DNA of 13,423 nt from Gemmatimonadota bacterium (lineage in GTDB: Bacteria; Gemmatimonadota; Gemmatimonadetes; Longimicrobiales; Gaopeijiaceae), in the NCBI GenBank assembly GCA_026713345.1, contig JAPOOQ010000536.1, forward strand, positions 1 to 13,423, in the 5' to 3' direction. This document shows, piece after piece, positions 1 through 6,360 of the stretch; position 1 is the stretch's first letter, and every line of letters begins with the position of its first letter. Made by a program: the position numbers and the translations under genes. The notes below the pieces were generated by a model that saw nothing but the letters and a program-made list of their open reading frames with translations, was not told the DNA's origin and ran no database searches.

Positions 1-57
1 GTTGCCCCGCAATGACGGACACCTTTCCATTGGGTCCAACCAAGGAGGTGAGTCATG
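1..57 (+). repeat. Left arm of 57-bp inverted repeat (IS 5' end)
   Basis: Positions 1-57 match the reverse complement of 622-678 without gaps and with two mismatches (positions 11 and 42). The arm includes a Shine-Dalgarno-like GGAGGTGA and the ATG of a transposase orfA at 55-57. Beyond the ATG, similarity continues at about 78% (35 of 45 bases) to position 102. The repeat may extend left of the window. Confidence 0.9.
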
Positions 58-366
58 GAGGGAAGAGAACCGGGGCGGGATCCGCCCGCGTGCCCGGAGC
101 GGGGCCTCGCGGCTGGGCGGGGCCGGCCGGGGCGCCGCCGTCGTCGTCGGCGGGCCGGCGGCAAGGCGCTGGGCCGGTGACGTGGGGGGCGCGTGGCCGC
201 CCCCGGGGCGGCGAGGGGCGGCGCCGCAGCCAGTCGTAGTCCCCGCTGGGGGAGAGCCCCAGCCCCGGGCACAGGGCCGCAAGCGGAAAGGTGGCCCGGT
301 ACGCCTTCATGAACGCATCCCCCCGCCAGGGATCGATCCGCTCTCCCTCGCGAACCAGGCCGCGGC
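53..366 (-). pseudogene. Truncated IS3-type transposase OrfB start
   Basis: In the -1 frame after the slippery site, the minus strand reads an OrfB N-terminus: FMKAYRATFPLAALCPGL, then GLSPSGDYDWLRR. This matches the start of IS3-family OrfB, where FPVAxLCRVLGVSxSGYYAWLRR is usual. Recognisable similarity stops at about position 215. The frame stays open to a TGA at 53 inside the left inverted repeat, but the last 50 or so residues are low-complexity P, R, G and A. The HTH_21 and rve (DDE integrase) domains, some 200 residues in a full OrfB, are absent. The gene is therefore a non-functional remnant. Confidence 0.65.
55..102 (+). pseudogene. Remnant of IS3-type orfA start
   Basis: The 16 codons from the ATG at 55 align without gaps to the first 16 codons of the minus-strand orfA (624-577). 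They share the GGR start and the R-x-P-P spacing of that N-terminus. The sequence then becomes extremely GC-rich and no longer resembles a transposase. Most differences replace A or T of the intact copy by G or C. It is far too short to encode a working helix-turn-helix. It could be a leftover from a second, convergent IS copy or from an inverted duplication. Confidence 0.55.
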
Positions 367-624
367 TTTTTTTAGGATGTCCCGCTCCATCCTGAGCCGC
401 TTGTTCTCCCGCTTCAGCTCCTTCATCTCCTCGCGCGCCTCGGTCGTCATCCCGTCGCTCCGGAGACCCTCGTCCAGGTCCGCCTGCTTGACCCAGTTCC
501 GGATCGTCTGTTCAGACGGCTCGAACTCCTGGGCCAAAGACCCCGGACTGCGACCCGCTCTCGCGAGCTCAACGATCCGCTCCTTGTACTCGGGCGGATA
601 CCGCCCTCGTCTTCTTCCCGCCAT
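307..624 (-). CDS. IS3-family transposase OrfA (HTH_Tnp_1)
   Basis: This 105-residue protein has the normal size and layout of IS3-family OrfA, the DNA-binding half of the transposase. Residues about 8-50 form a helix-turn-helix of the HTH_Tnp_1 type, with the pattern YPPEYKERIVELARAG and later EQTIRNWVKQ. Residues about 65-88 form a coiled coil rich in E, K, R and L, ending in the family hallmark ERDILKKAAAWFARE. The ATG at 624 has a strong Shine-Dalgarno sequence (GGAGGTGA) a few bases upstream. An A-heptamer near the 3' end fits the programmed -1 frameshift that joins OrfA to OrfB in this family. Here orfB is cut short, so the protein could at most bind IS ends or act as an inhibitor. It overlaps the 3' end of the disrupted propeller gene on the same strand. 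Confidence 0.88.
   Translation of the reverse strand: MAGRRRGRYPPEYKERIVELARAGRSPGSLAQEFEPSEQTIRNWVKQADLDEGLRSDGMTTEAREEMKELKRENKRLRMERDILKKAAAWFARESGSIPGGGMRS
367..373 (-). other. Probable -1 ribosomal frameshift site (A7)
   Basis: On the minus strand, orfA codons 84-87 read CTA AAA AAA GCC, giving the slippery heptamer A_AAA_AAA. A slip of -1 here moves translation exactly into the frame that encodes the orfB start (FMKAYRATFPLAAL). This arrangement is typical of IS3-family elements. Whether it is still used is unknown because orfB is truncated. Confidence 0.6.
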
Positions 625-1790
625 GACTCACCTCCTCGGTTGGACCCAATGGAAAGGTGTCCGTCATAGCGGGGCAACTCCAGACTGACTCTGTTGGTGA
701 ACTCGTAATGTTCGCTCGCAACAATCCTGCCATCCGCAGTGAAGCTCTCGAACCATGCGTTTTCCGGGTCGAATACCTGCGACGCCAGCAACTTGCCCGA
801 TGACACCTCGTACGCTTCAACGACGGCATCACTGTACTGCCCAATATCAAACCACCCATCGTCGTACACCCTCTCCCAATGCTCATCGGCCGTATATCCT
901 AGTACCCAAAGGACGGAGCCATCCACATGGATGTCCTCGATCGCCGCCGTTGGACGCGGCCAGACCATATCGGCCCTGTCGGTCACGCCCTCGTTGTCCC
1001 GTGCGGGGGGCGGGGTCACCTTGAAATCCTCGAACCACGGCCTTACGGGGCGCAACTCCCTAACCAACTCCGCACGTGTGTTGTAATGAAGAATACGGAA
1101 CCGATCAGTCCACCACGCAAGCCAGAAACCATCCATGGAGGACGCCACATGCCGTATCTCCGTCGATCCCTGGTACACGGTGATCTCGTCATCCAGAGAC
1201 CATAGCATCCCGGCGCCTGGCTTCCAAGCGTGCACCCATTTCCCAACCAACTCGGGAGTGGGCACGACAGCATTCATGATGATGGTGCTGTCGGAAAGGA
1301 CCTCGATCCCGTCAAAGGCGACCACCCAGGTTCCCAGATGTGTATCGACGTGTGCTCCGAGGGTGTCGATAACCGTGAGCCCACGGCCCGTGTGGAAGAT
1401 CCACAGGTTACCGTCTGGCCCAATATCGAGATCCTCAATGGAGGAGAACTCCGCCGGGCCCGGCCCTTCCCTGCCCATGGATCGGACGTGCCTGCCCGCA
1501 AGATCGAAAACCATGATCTCGTGTTGGGCGGCGCCGGTGCTGACGTAGTACTGATCACCCAACTGGACCAGATTGACCCCTGTGCCGACGATCCCGTTCT
1601 CGTCATCCCCGATCACCACCTCCCTCTCGATCCTGATCGAGCACGAAGGACACTCTTCGACGTGTTCCCTGTCGCGTGGCGAGGTACATCCGACGACATT
1701 AGCGGCGGACAACACAACTGCCGTGGTGATACCTACCGGCATGCCAACACTTGACCGACGTGGGATGAATGTGCTAGCGGGACGAACCAT
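447..1790 (-). CDS. 6-bladed beta-propeller lipoprotein, 3' end replaced by IS
   Basis: The protein begins with a lipoprotein signal peptide: arginines at residues 11-12, a hydrophobic stretch, and a lipobox VVGC with the acylated cysteine at about residue 35. Propeller blades follow, with repeated strands such as VSTGAAQHEIMVFDLAGR, the motif GREGPGPAEF and LDIGPDGNLWIFHTG. This layout resembles the 6-bladed beta-propeller/NHL-like lipoproteins that are common in some Gram-negative phyla and mostly of unknown function. About 370 native residues run to position 679. There the frame enters the IS inverted repeat and picks up about 77 foreign residues before stopping at 447. The last native strand (RVSLEL) suggests that only a few C-terminal residues and the original stop were lost. 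The start is uncertain: in-frame ATGs lie at 1847, 1790 and 1742. I chose 1790 because GAAGG lies upstream and the signal peptide has a normal length. The ligand is unknown. Confidence 0.72.
   Translation of the reverse strand: MVRPASTFIPRRSSVGMPVGITTAVVLSAANVVGCTSPRDREHVEECPSCSIRIEREVVIGDDENGIVGTGVNLVQLGDQYYVSTGAAQHEIMVFDLAGRHVRSMGREGPGPAEFSSIEDLDIGPDGNLWIFHTGRGLTVIDTLGAHVDTHLGTWVVAFDGIEVLSDSTIIMNAVVPTPELVGKWVHAWKPGAGMLWSLDDEITVYQGSTEIRHVASSMDGFWLAWWTDRFRILHYNTRAELVRELRPVRPWFEDFKVTPPPARDNEGVTDRADMVWPRPTAAIEDIHVDGSVLWVLGYTADEHWERVYDDGWFDIGQYSDAVVEAYEVSSGKLLASQVFDPENAWFESFTADGRIVASEHYEFTNRVSLELPRYDGHLSIGSNRGGESWREEDEGGIRPSTRSGSLSSRERVAVRGLWPRSSSRLNRRSGTGSSRRTWTRVSGATG
622..678 (-). repeat. Right arm of 57-bp inverted repeat (IS 5' end)
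   Basis: This is the partner of 1-57. On the minus strand it carries the GGAGGTGA ribosome-binding site and ATG (624-622) of the intact-looking orfA. Its outer edge lies inside the reading frame of the beta-propeller gene, which continues through the arm without a stop. Confidence 0.9.
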
Positions 1791-1847
1791 CCGTGGCCTT
1801 CGATCAATGGCGGGGCGGATCGTTAGGGCAAGCCTACCCCATTTCAT

Positions 1848-2183
1848 GAACCGCCGTGTCGAGGATAAGTTAACGGGCTGAGGGGCCTCTCGTAAACACT
1901 CAACCGAGGGCAGGTCGGGGCGGTTCCGGGGGCCAAGAACAGGGCCTTGCGAGTTCGAAAGAAGCAGGTTTTCGGCTTGGCCGGGGCCCTTCGCCGGCGC
2001 TTCGAGACACCTCGGCGGTTTTGCGGCCGCCGGGGCCGGGGGGAATGGGTCGGCGCGGGGGCGGCGGCCCCGCTATTCGGCAAATGGACACTTCTCAACT
2101 CAACTCAAGTCGAAAACGTGCAATCGGGCCGCGGGAAGCGGTTCGCCGACCCCCTCAGGCACTCACGCAGCGATAGTCACCCG
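1848..2183. other. Intergenic region without a gene
   Basis: This stretch lies between the end of trpA (running left) and the start of the propeller gene. It contains a very GC-rich core (about 1978-2075) and an AT-richer patch around 2085-2120 with three 5-bp tandem units (TCAAC, TCAAC, TCAAG). Short open frames here have arginine/proline-rich products with no recognisable domain. I saw no convincing Rho-independent terminator for trpA (no hairpin followed by a T run) and no tRNA. Confidence 0.6.
1867..1896 (-). promoter_or_regulatory. Possible promoter of the propeller gene
   Basis: On the minus strand, TTTACG (1896-1891) and TAACTT (1872-1867) are separated by 18 bases and lie just upstream of the possible starts at 1847 and 1790. 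The AT-rich patch stands out from its GC-rich surroundings. Each box matches the sigma-70 consensus only partly, and the spacer holds an imperfect palindrome around GGGGCC. This is a weak call. Confidence 0.25.
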
Positions 2184-2996
2184 CTACCCCGACCGCACCC
2201 CGTCCAGCGCGGCGTGCAGCTCCCGCGCAAGCGCCAGCGCTCCGGCCACACCTCCATCATCCAGACGGTCGACGAGGGCGCTACCCACCACCACCGCATC
2301 CGCGGCCGCGCCGACTGCGCGTGCGTGTCCGGGGGTCGAGACGCCGAAACCCACCGCGACGGGACAGGGTGAGACAGCTCGTACCGCACCGGCTTCGAGG
2401 GCCAGCTCGTCGCGCAGCTCCCGCCGCGCTCCCGTCACGCCGGTGCGGGCGATGTAGTAGACGAACCCCTGGCTGGCCCGGGTGATCTCCCGGACGCGTT
2501 CGGGATAGGTCGTGGGCGCGACGAGGCGCACCAGGTCGAGCGGACACGCCTCCAGCGCCGCCTCCAGCGCCGGGTCCGCGCCGAGGGGCAGGTCGATGGG
2601 CAGGATCCCGTCGGCCCCTGCGTCGACGGCTTGACGGACGAAGGCCTCGATGCCCCGCGAATGGATCGGATTCAGATAGGAGAAGATGACGACCGGGACT
2701 TCGCTCGACGCGCGCAGCTCCGCGAGGACCGCGAAGACGTCGTCGACGCTGGTTCCCTGGGCCAGCGCACCCTGGCTGGAGCGCTGGATGGTGGGCCCGT
2801 CCGCCATCGGATCGCTGAAGGGAATCCCCAGTTCGATCACGTCGGCCCCCGCCTCCCCCAACCCCGCCAACAGCGCGCGGGTGTGTTCCAGGGTGGGATA
2901 GCCCGCGGTCACGTACGGGACGAACCCCGCCCGGCCCCCCGCCGCCAGCCGCGCGAAACGCGCCTCGATCCGCCCCCGCGGCCCAGGCCCCGTCAC
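2184..2996 (-). CDS. trpA: Tryptophan synthase alpha subunit
   Basis: TrpA cleaves indole-3-glycerol phosphate to indole and glyceraldehyde-3-phosphate, passing indole to TrpB. The 270-residue length is normal for the family. The catalytic glutamate lies in ADVIELGIPFSDP (E55) and the catalytic aspartate in SDPMADGPTIQ (D66). The later motifs FVYYIARTGVTGAR and VGFGVSTP match the substrate-binding and phosphate-binding loops of the TIM barrel. The GTG start at 2996 overlaps the TGA stop of trpB by 4 bp (GTGA), which suggests translational coupling and balanced synthesis of the two subunits. It is the last gene of the trpCFBA run. Confidence 0.96.
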   Translation of the reverse strand: MTGPGPRGRIEARFARLAAGGRAGFVPYVTAGYPTLEHTRALLAGLGEAGADVIELGIPFSDPMADGPTIQRSSQGALAQGTSVDDVFAVLAELRASSEVPVVIFSYLNPIHSRGIEAFVRQAVDAGADGILPIDLPLGADPALEAALEACPLDLVRLVAPTTYPERVREITRASQGFVYYIARTGVTGARRELRDELALEAGAVRAVSPCPVAVGFGVSTPGHARAVGAAADAVVVGSALVDRLDDGGVAGALALARELHAALDGVRSG

Positions 2997-4192
2997 GACC
3001 CCACCCCCTCCCCGCCCCCCAGCCCGGCGACGTGCACCACGTCCTTGTCGCCGCGCCCGCTCAGGCAGATCGCGACAGGGGCCTCGATCTCGCCCCGGCG
3101 CCCCGCTTCCACCACCCAGGCCAGCGCGTGCGCGGTCTCGAGCGCGGGGATGATGCCCTCCAGCCCCGGCAACGCGCGAAAGGCCCTCTCGGCGGCGCCG
3201 TCGCGCACGCTCACATAACTCGCACGCCCGATGTCCTTCAGCCACGAGTGCTCCGGACCCACGCCCGGGTAGTCGAGGCCGGCGGCCACCGAGTGCGCCG
3301 GCGCAACCTGCCCGTCCGCGTCCTGCAGGAGGTAGCTGAGCGACCCGTGCAGCACGCCCGGACTCCCCTCGCTCAGCGGAGCCGACGACCGCCCGCTGCC
3401 GAGCCCCTCCCCCGCCGCCTCCACCCCGACCAGCGCGACCTCCTCCCGGGCGAAGGCGTGGAACATCCCCATCGCGTTCGAACCGCCGCCCACGCACGCG
3501 ACCACCGTCGCCGGGAGCCGACCCTCCGCCTCCAGGATCTGGCGGCGCGCCTCGCGCCCGATCACCGCCTGGAAGTCGCGCACGATCAGCGGGAAGGGGT
3601 GCGGCCCCACCACCGAACCGATGATGTAGTGGGTGTCGGCCACGTTGGTGACCCAGTCACGCAGCGCCTCGTTGGTGGCGTCCTTGAGGGTGCGGGTGCC
3701 GGAGTCGACCGGGCGCACCTCGGCGCCGAGCAGTTCCATGCGGTAGACGTTCAACGACTGCCGCTCGACATCCTCGGTGCCCATGTAGACGACGCACTCG
3801 AGGTCGAAGAGCGCGCAGGCGGTGGCCGTCGCCACGCCGTGCTGCCCGGCGCCCGTCTCGGCGATGATGCGCGGCTTGCCCATGCGCCGGGCGAGGAGCG
3901 CCTGTCCCACCGTGTTGTTGATCTTGTGCGCACCCGTGTGATTGAGGTCCTCGCGCTTCAGGTAGACCGGCCCGACTTCGGCCTCCGCCTCGAAGCGGCG
4001 GGCGCGGTAGAGCGGTGTGGGCCGGCCGACGTAGTCCGCTGCCAGGTGGTCGACCTCGGCCAGGAATTCCGGATCGGAGGAGGCCTCGTGGTAGGCGGCG
4101 GCGAGCTGGTCGAGGGCGGGGATGAGCGTTTCGGGGACGTAGCGGCCGCCGAAGGGGCCGAAGCGTCCGTCGATCGGGGTGGGCGGCGTCAT
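2993..4192 (-). CDS. trpB: Tryptophan synthase beta subunit
   Basis: TrpB condenses indole with L-serine using pyridoxal phosphate, the last step of tryptophan synthesis, in an alpha2-beta2 complex with TrpA. The protein has 399 residues, the usual length of the TrpB1 type. The start is typical (GRFGPFGGRYVPETL). The PLP lysine is K90 in HTGAHKINN, the catalytic glutamate is E112 in AETGAGQHGVA, and the phosphate loop is GGGSNA (236-241). GRGDKD (379-384) is also present. The ATG at 4192 overlaps the trpF stop by 4 bp (ATGA). The reading frame is open far upstream, but homology begins only at this ATG. The gene is complete, with no missing key residue. Confidence 0.97.
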   Translation of the reverse strand: MTPPTPIDGRFGPFGGRYVPETLIPALDQLAAAYHEASSDPEFLAEVDHLAADYVGRPTPLYRARRFEAEAEVGPVYLKREDLNHTGAHKINNTVGQALLARRMGKPRIIAETGAGQHGVATATACALFDLECVVYMGTEDVERQSLNVYRMELLGAEVRPVDSGTRTLKDATNEALRDWVTNVADTHYIIGSVVGPHPFPLIVRDFQAVIGREARRQILEAEGRLPATVVACVGGGSNAMGMFHAFAREEVALVGVEAAGEGLGSGRSSAPLSEGSPGVLHGSLSYLLQDADGQVAPAHSVAAGLDYPGVGPEHSWLKDIGRASYVSVRDGAAERAFRALPGLEGIIPALETAHALAWVVEAGRRGEIEAPVAICLSGRGDKDVVHVAGLGGGEGVGS

Positions 4193-4848
4193 GGCGCGAC
4201 TCCCGCGGCGGCCGTTCGCACCGCCTCCACGAACGCGCTCGTCCGCGCCGGATCCTTCGCGCCGGGTGACGATTCCACCCCCGAGCTCACGTCCAGCACG
4301 TCGGGCGACAGGGCGGCGATGGCAGCGGCGGCGTTCTCGGGGGTCATCCCGCCGGCGGCGATGAAGGTGGCCGAACCGATCGCGCCGCGTACCTCGCCGC
4401 CCGTGCCCGCCCACGCGAAGGTGCGGCCGGTGCCGCCGGGTGCGGACGGATCCCAGGCGTCGACGAGGATGCCGTCGGCGACCTCGGCGTAGCGGGCCGC
4501 GGCCCGCGCAATGGACAGCCCCGATCGCGCGTGAACCGTCTTCCAGACCCGCCAGGGTCCCGAAGCGGCAATCTCGGCGACCTGCCAGGGCGGTTCGCCG
4601 CCGGATAGCTGGACCACGTCCAGGGCGAGGGTCTCGCCCAGCCGCGCCACCTCCCCCGGCCCCGCGTCCACGAACACCCCCACGCAGCGAGCGCTCGCTG
4701 CCCCGTAGATCTCCCCCGCACTGCCCGGATCCACGCTGCGCCCGAACCCGGGGGACAGGATCACACCCATGAAGTCGGCCCCGGCCCCGTCCACGATGCG
4801 CGCGTCCCGGGGCGTCATCACGCCGCACACCTTGGCGAGCACGCTCAC
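4189..4848 (-). CDS. trpF: Phosphoribosylanthranilate isomerase
   Basis: TrpF converts N-(5'-phosphoribosyl)anthranilate to the ribulose form (CdRP) by an Amadori rearrangement. The 219 residues form a TIM barrel with the catalytic cysteine C8 in KVCGVMTPRDA and the catalytic aspartate D130 in ILVDAWDP. The family motifs GGTGRTFAW, AGGMTPENAAAAI and DVSSGVESSPGAKDP are present. Two usual motifs are altered: VQLHG reads VQLSG, and the loop commonly seen as SPRxV reads SPGFGRSV. The GTG start at 4848 overlaps the trpC stop by 4 bp (GTGA); a second GTG lies 6 bases further in and cannot be excluded. The gene stands alone here, not fused to trpC as in enterobacteria. Confidence 0.94.
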   Translation of the reverse strand: MSVLAKVCGVMTPRDARIVDGAGADFMGVILSPGFGRSVDPGSAGEIYGAASARCVGVFVDAGPGEVARLGETLALDVVQLSGGEPPWQVAEIAASGPWRVWKTVHARSGLSIARAAARYAEVADGILVDAWDPSAPGGTGRTFAWAGTGGEVRGAIGSATFIAAGGMTPENAAAAIAALSPDVLDVSSGVESSPGAKDPARTSAFVEAVRTAAAGVAP

Positions 4849-5675
4849 GGCCTCTTCCCCTCCGCGCGCGGCACGGCCCCCAACTCCTCCACCAGCCGGC
4901 CCGGCGCCCCGCTCCGCACCAGCGCCTCGCCCACCAGAACGGCGTCGGCCCCGGCCCCGGCCACCCGTTCCACGTCGGCCCGGCTCCCAATCCCGCTCTC
5001 CGAGACCAGAAGCACATCGCCCGGCAGGTACGGCGCCAGCCGCTCGGTCACGGCCAGATCGGTGCGGAACACGGTCAGGTCGCGGTTGTTGACCCCGACC
5101 AGCGCCGCCCCGCTCCCGAGCGCCGTCTCCAACTCCCACTCGTCGTGGACCTCGACCAGCGCCGTCATCCCGAGCTCGTGAATCATCGCGCGCATGTCGG
5201 CGAGCATCGCCCCGTCGAGAATGCGCACGATCAGCAGCACCAGGTCGGCCCCGCCAGCGCGCCCCTCGTACACCTGCAGCGGGTCGATCACGAAGTCCTT
5301 GCGGAGGACGGGGACGGTGCGGGCACTGCGCACCGCGCGCAGGTCGTCGAGGGAGCCGCCGAACCAGGGACCGTCGGTAAGCACGCTCACGGCCATCGCC
5401 CCCGCGCCTTCGTACTCGGCCGAGAGGGCGGCGGGATCCAGCCCGGGATCGATCTCGCCCGCCCCCGGCGAGCGCCGCTTGATCTCGGCGATGACCCCGA
5501 CCCGGGAGCGCTGCCGCAGCGGTTCCAGCACCGGGCGCGGCGGGGGGGCGTCCTCCGCGGCGCGGCGAAGGGCCAGCCGCACTCTGCGGAGCGCGCTGAT
5601 CTCGCCCACCTTGGTCGCAACGACGCGATCGAGGATGTCCGCACGGTTCGCGGCGACCCCTTGCTGTTCGGTCAA
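4845..5675 (-). CDS. trpC: Indole-3-glycerol-phosphate synthase
   Basis: TrpC closes the indole ring, turning CdRP into indole-3-glycerol phosphate with loss of CO2 and water. The 276-residue barrel keeps the expected catalytic set: E64 and K66 in IAEIKRRSP, K126 in VLRKDF, E175 in LVEVHDEW, N197 in GVNNRDL and E226-S227 in VSESGI. The conserved SPSxG is SPGAG here. The start is TTG at 5675, with AAAGGT about 10 bases upstream; no ATG or GTG lies at a plausible position near the family's N-terminus (ILDRVVATKVGEI). It is the first gene of trpCFBA and diverges from lexA across 72 bp, so the promoters of the two genes must be close or overlapping. Confidence 0.95.
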   Translation of the reverse strand: MTEQQGVAANRADILDRVVATKVGEISALRRVRLALRRAAEDAPPPRPVLEPLRQRSRVGVIAEIKRRSPGAGEIDPGLDPAALSAEYEGAGAMAVSVLTDGPWFGGSLDDLRAVRSARTVPVLRKDFVIDPLQVYEGRAGGADLVLLIVRILDGAMLADMRAMIHELGMTALVEVHDEWELETALGSGAALVGVNNRDLTVFRTDLAVTERLAPYLPGDVLLVSESGIGSRADVERVAGAGADAVLVGEALVRSGAPGRLVEELGAVPRAEGKRP

Positions 5676-5706
5676 GATTCGGTTACCTTTTTCGGAGACT
5701 ATTCGG
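5666..5706. promoter_or_regulatory. Phased TTCGG direct repeats, candidate LexA operator
   Basis: Four copies of (G/A/T)TTCGG lie on the plus strand at 5666, 5677, 5690 and 5701, with start-to-start distances of 11, 13 and 11 bases. Each 11-base pair has the form NTTC-N7-ATTC. This resembles the direct-repeat LexA box GTTC-N7-GTTC known from Alphaproteobacteria. The set covers the TTG start of trpC and the trpC-lexA intergenic region, ending about 40 bp before the lexA ATG. LexA genes are usually autoregulated, so a binding site is expected here. The assignment to LexA is inference. Confidence 0.45.
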
Positions 5707-5747
5707 TTTTACCCGGCACGGATCCCGACCCGCCTCGGAGAAGAAAC
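5676..5747. promoter_or_regulatory. Divergent trpC/lexA control region
   Basis: These 72 bp separate the trpC start (minus) from the lexA start (plus) and must hold promoters for both unless trpC is read through from trpD. The left half is AT-richer than its surroundings. A GGAG at 5737-5740 is the lexA ribosome-binding site. I could not place -35 and -10 boxes with confidence. There is no room for a classical trp leader peptide and attenuator. Confidence 0.5.
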
Positions 5748-6350
5748 ATGCCCCTCACCAAGCGTCAGAAGGAGATCCTCGACTTCCTCAAGGCCTTCAT
5801 CGACGAAAACGGCTATTCGCCGAGTTTCGAGGAGATCTGCGCGGCCTTCGGCTACACGTCGCTCGCCACGGTCCACGAACATCTGACCAATCTGGCCACG
5901 AAGGGGTACATCCGGAAGGCACCCCGCGAGAGCCGGTCGATCGAGTTTCCGCCCGAGACGGAGCCGTCCGTCCCGCTGCCGCTGCTGGGGACGGTGGCCG
6001 CCGGGCAGCCCATCGAGGCCGTCCGGGACAACGAGTCCCTGGCGATCCCGGGGGAGATGATCCGGAAGGGGTCCGAACACTACGTGCTGCGCGTCTCCGG
6101 CGAGTCCATGATCGACGAACAGATCCGCGACGGGGACCACATCGTCGTGAACGCGCGCGAGACGGCCGACGATGGCGAGATGGTGGTCGCGCTGGTGCGG
6201 GACGAGGCTGCGACGGTCAAGAAGTTGTACCGCGAGTCCGGCAACCGCGTCCGCCTGCAACCCGCCAACCGGGACATGGAGGCGATCATCGAGGACGCCA
6301 GCGACGTGCGAATCCAGGGAGTGGTGGTGGGGCTGGTGCGAACGTACTGA
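5748..6350 (+). CDS. lexA: LexA SOS repressor (S24 autoprotease)
   Basis: LexA represses DNA-damage response genes and cleaves itself when stimulated by RecA filaments. The 200-residue protein has the standard length. The N-terminal winged helix-turn-helix spans about residues 1-65 (GYSPSFEEICAAFGYTS, then TVHEHLTNLATKGYI). The cleavage site is A85-G86 in GTVAAGQPIE, and the serine/lysine dyad is S120 in VSGESMIDEQIRDGD and K158 in AATVKKLY. The ATG at 5748 has GGAG 8 bases upstream, and homology starts there. All residues needed for self-cleavage are present. Unusually, the gene lies between trpD and trpC, opposite to both. Its stop is only 10 bp from the trpD stop, with no visible terminator between them. 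Confidence 0.97.
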   Translation: MPLTKRQKEILDFLKAFIDENGYSPSFEEICAAFGYTSLATVHEHLTNLATKGYIRKAPRESRSIEFPPETEPSVPLPLLGTVAAGQPIEAVRDNESLAIPGEMIRKGSEHYVLRVSGESMIDEQIRDGDHIVVNARETADDGEMVVALVRDEAATVKKLYRESGNRVRLQPANRDMEAIIEDASDVRIQGVVVGLVRTY

Positions 6351-6360
6351 GGGGCCGGTG

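Larger units (their letters stand above)
1..678. mobile_element. Degraded IS3-family element with inverted 5' ends
   Basis: The block is bounded by two inverted copies of the same sequence (1-57 and 622-678). The right copy leads into a minus-strand IS3-type orfA and the beginning of orfB. The left copy leads into a short, diverged plus-strand orfA start that soon stops resembling a transposase. The catalytic DDE part of orfB is missing, so the element cannot move by itself. It looks like two convergent, 3'-truncated IS copies or an inverted duplication of one IS 5' end. The true outer ends are uncertain: a sequence starting TGACGGACAC at position 13 looks like an IS terminus, yet the repeat extends outward to the window edge. 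The right end has entered a beta-propeller lipoprotein gene. Confidence 0.75.

Noticed and set aside
1939..1965. Possible tRNA T-arm (GTTCGAA) in the gap before trpA
   Set aside because: The flanking bases do not pair as a T-stem, and there is no acceptor stem or anticodon arm around it.
2013..2032. Hairpin CGGCGG/CCGCCG as a terminator
   Set aside because: The stem is only 6 bp, lacks a T run on either side, and such short GC stems are common by chance in this composition.
3032..4492. Long plus-strand open frame opposite trpB and trpF
   Set aside because: It spans two well-supported genes antisense, has compositionally biased residues and no recognisable domain.
2993..5017. Upstream extension of the trpB frame through trpF and part of trpC
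   Set aside because: The upstream part is arginine/glycine-rich shadow sequence. TrpB homology begins at the ATG at 4192, which also overlaps the trpF stop.
5676..5747. trp leader peptide/attenuator upstream of trpC
   Set aside because: The gap is only 72 bp, with no short ORF containing Trp codons and no terminator hairpin.
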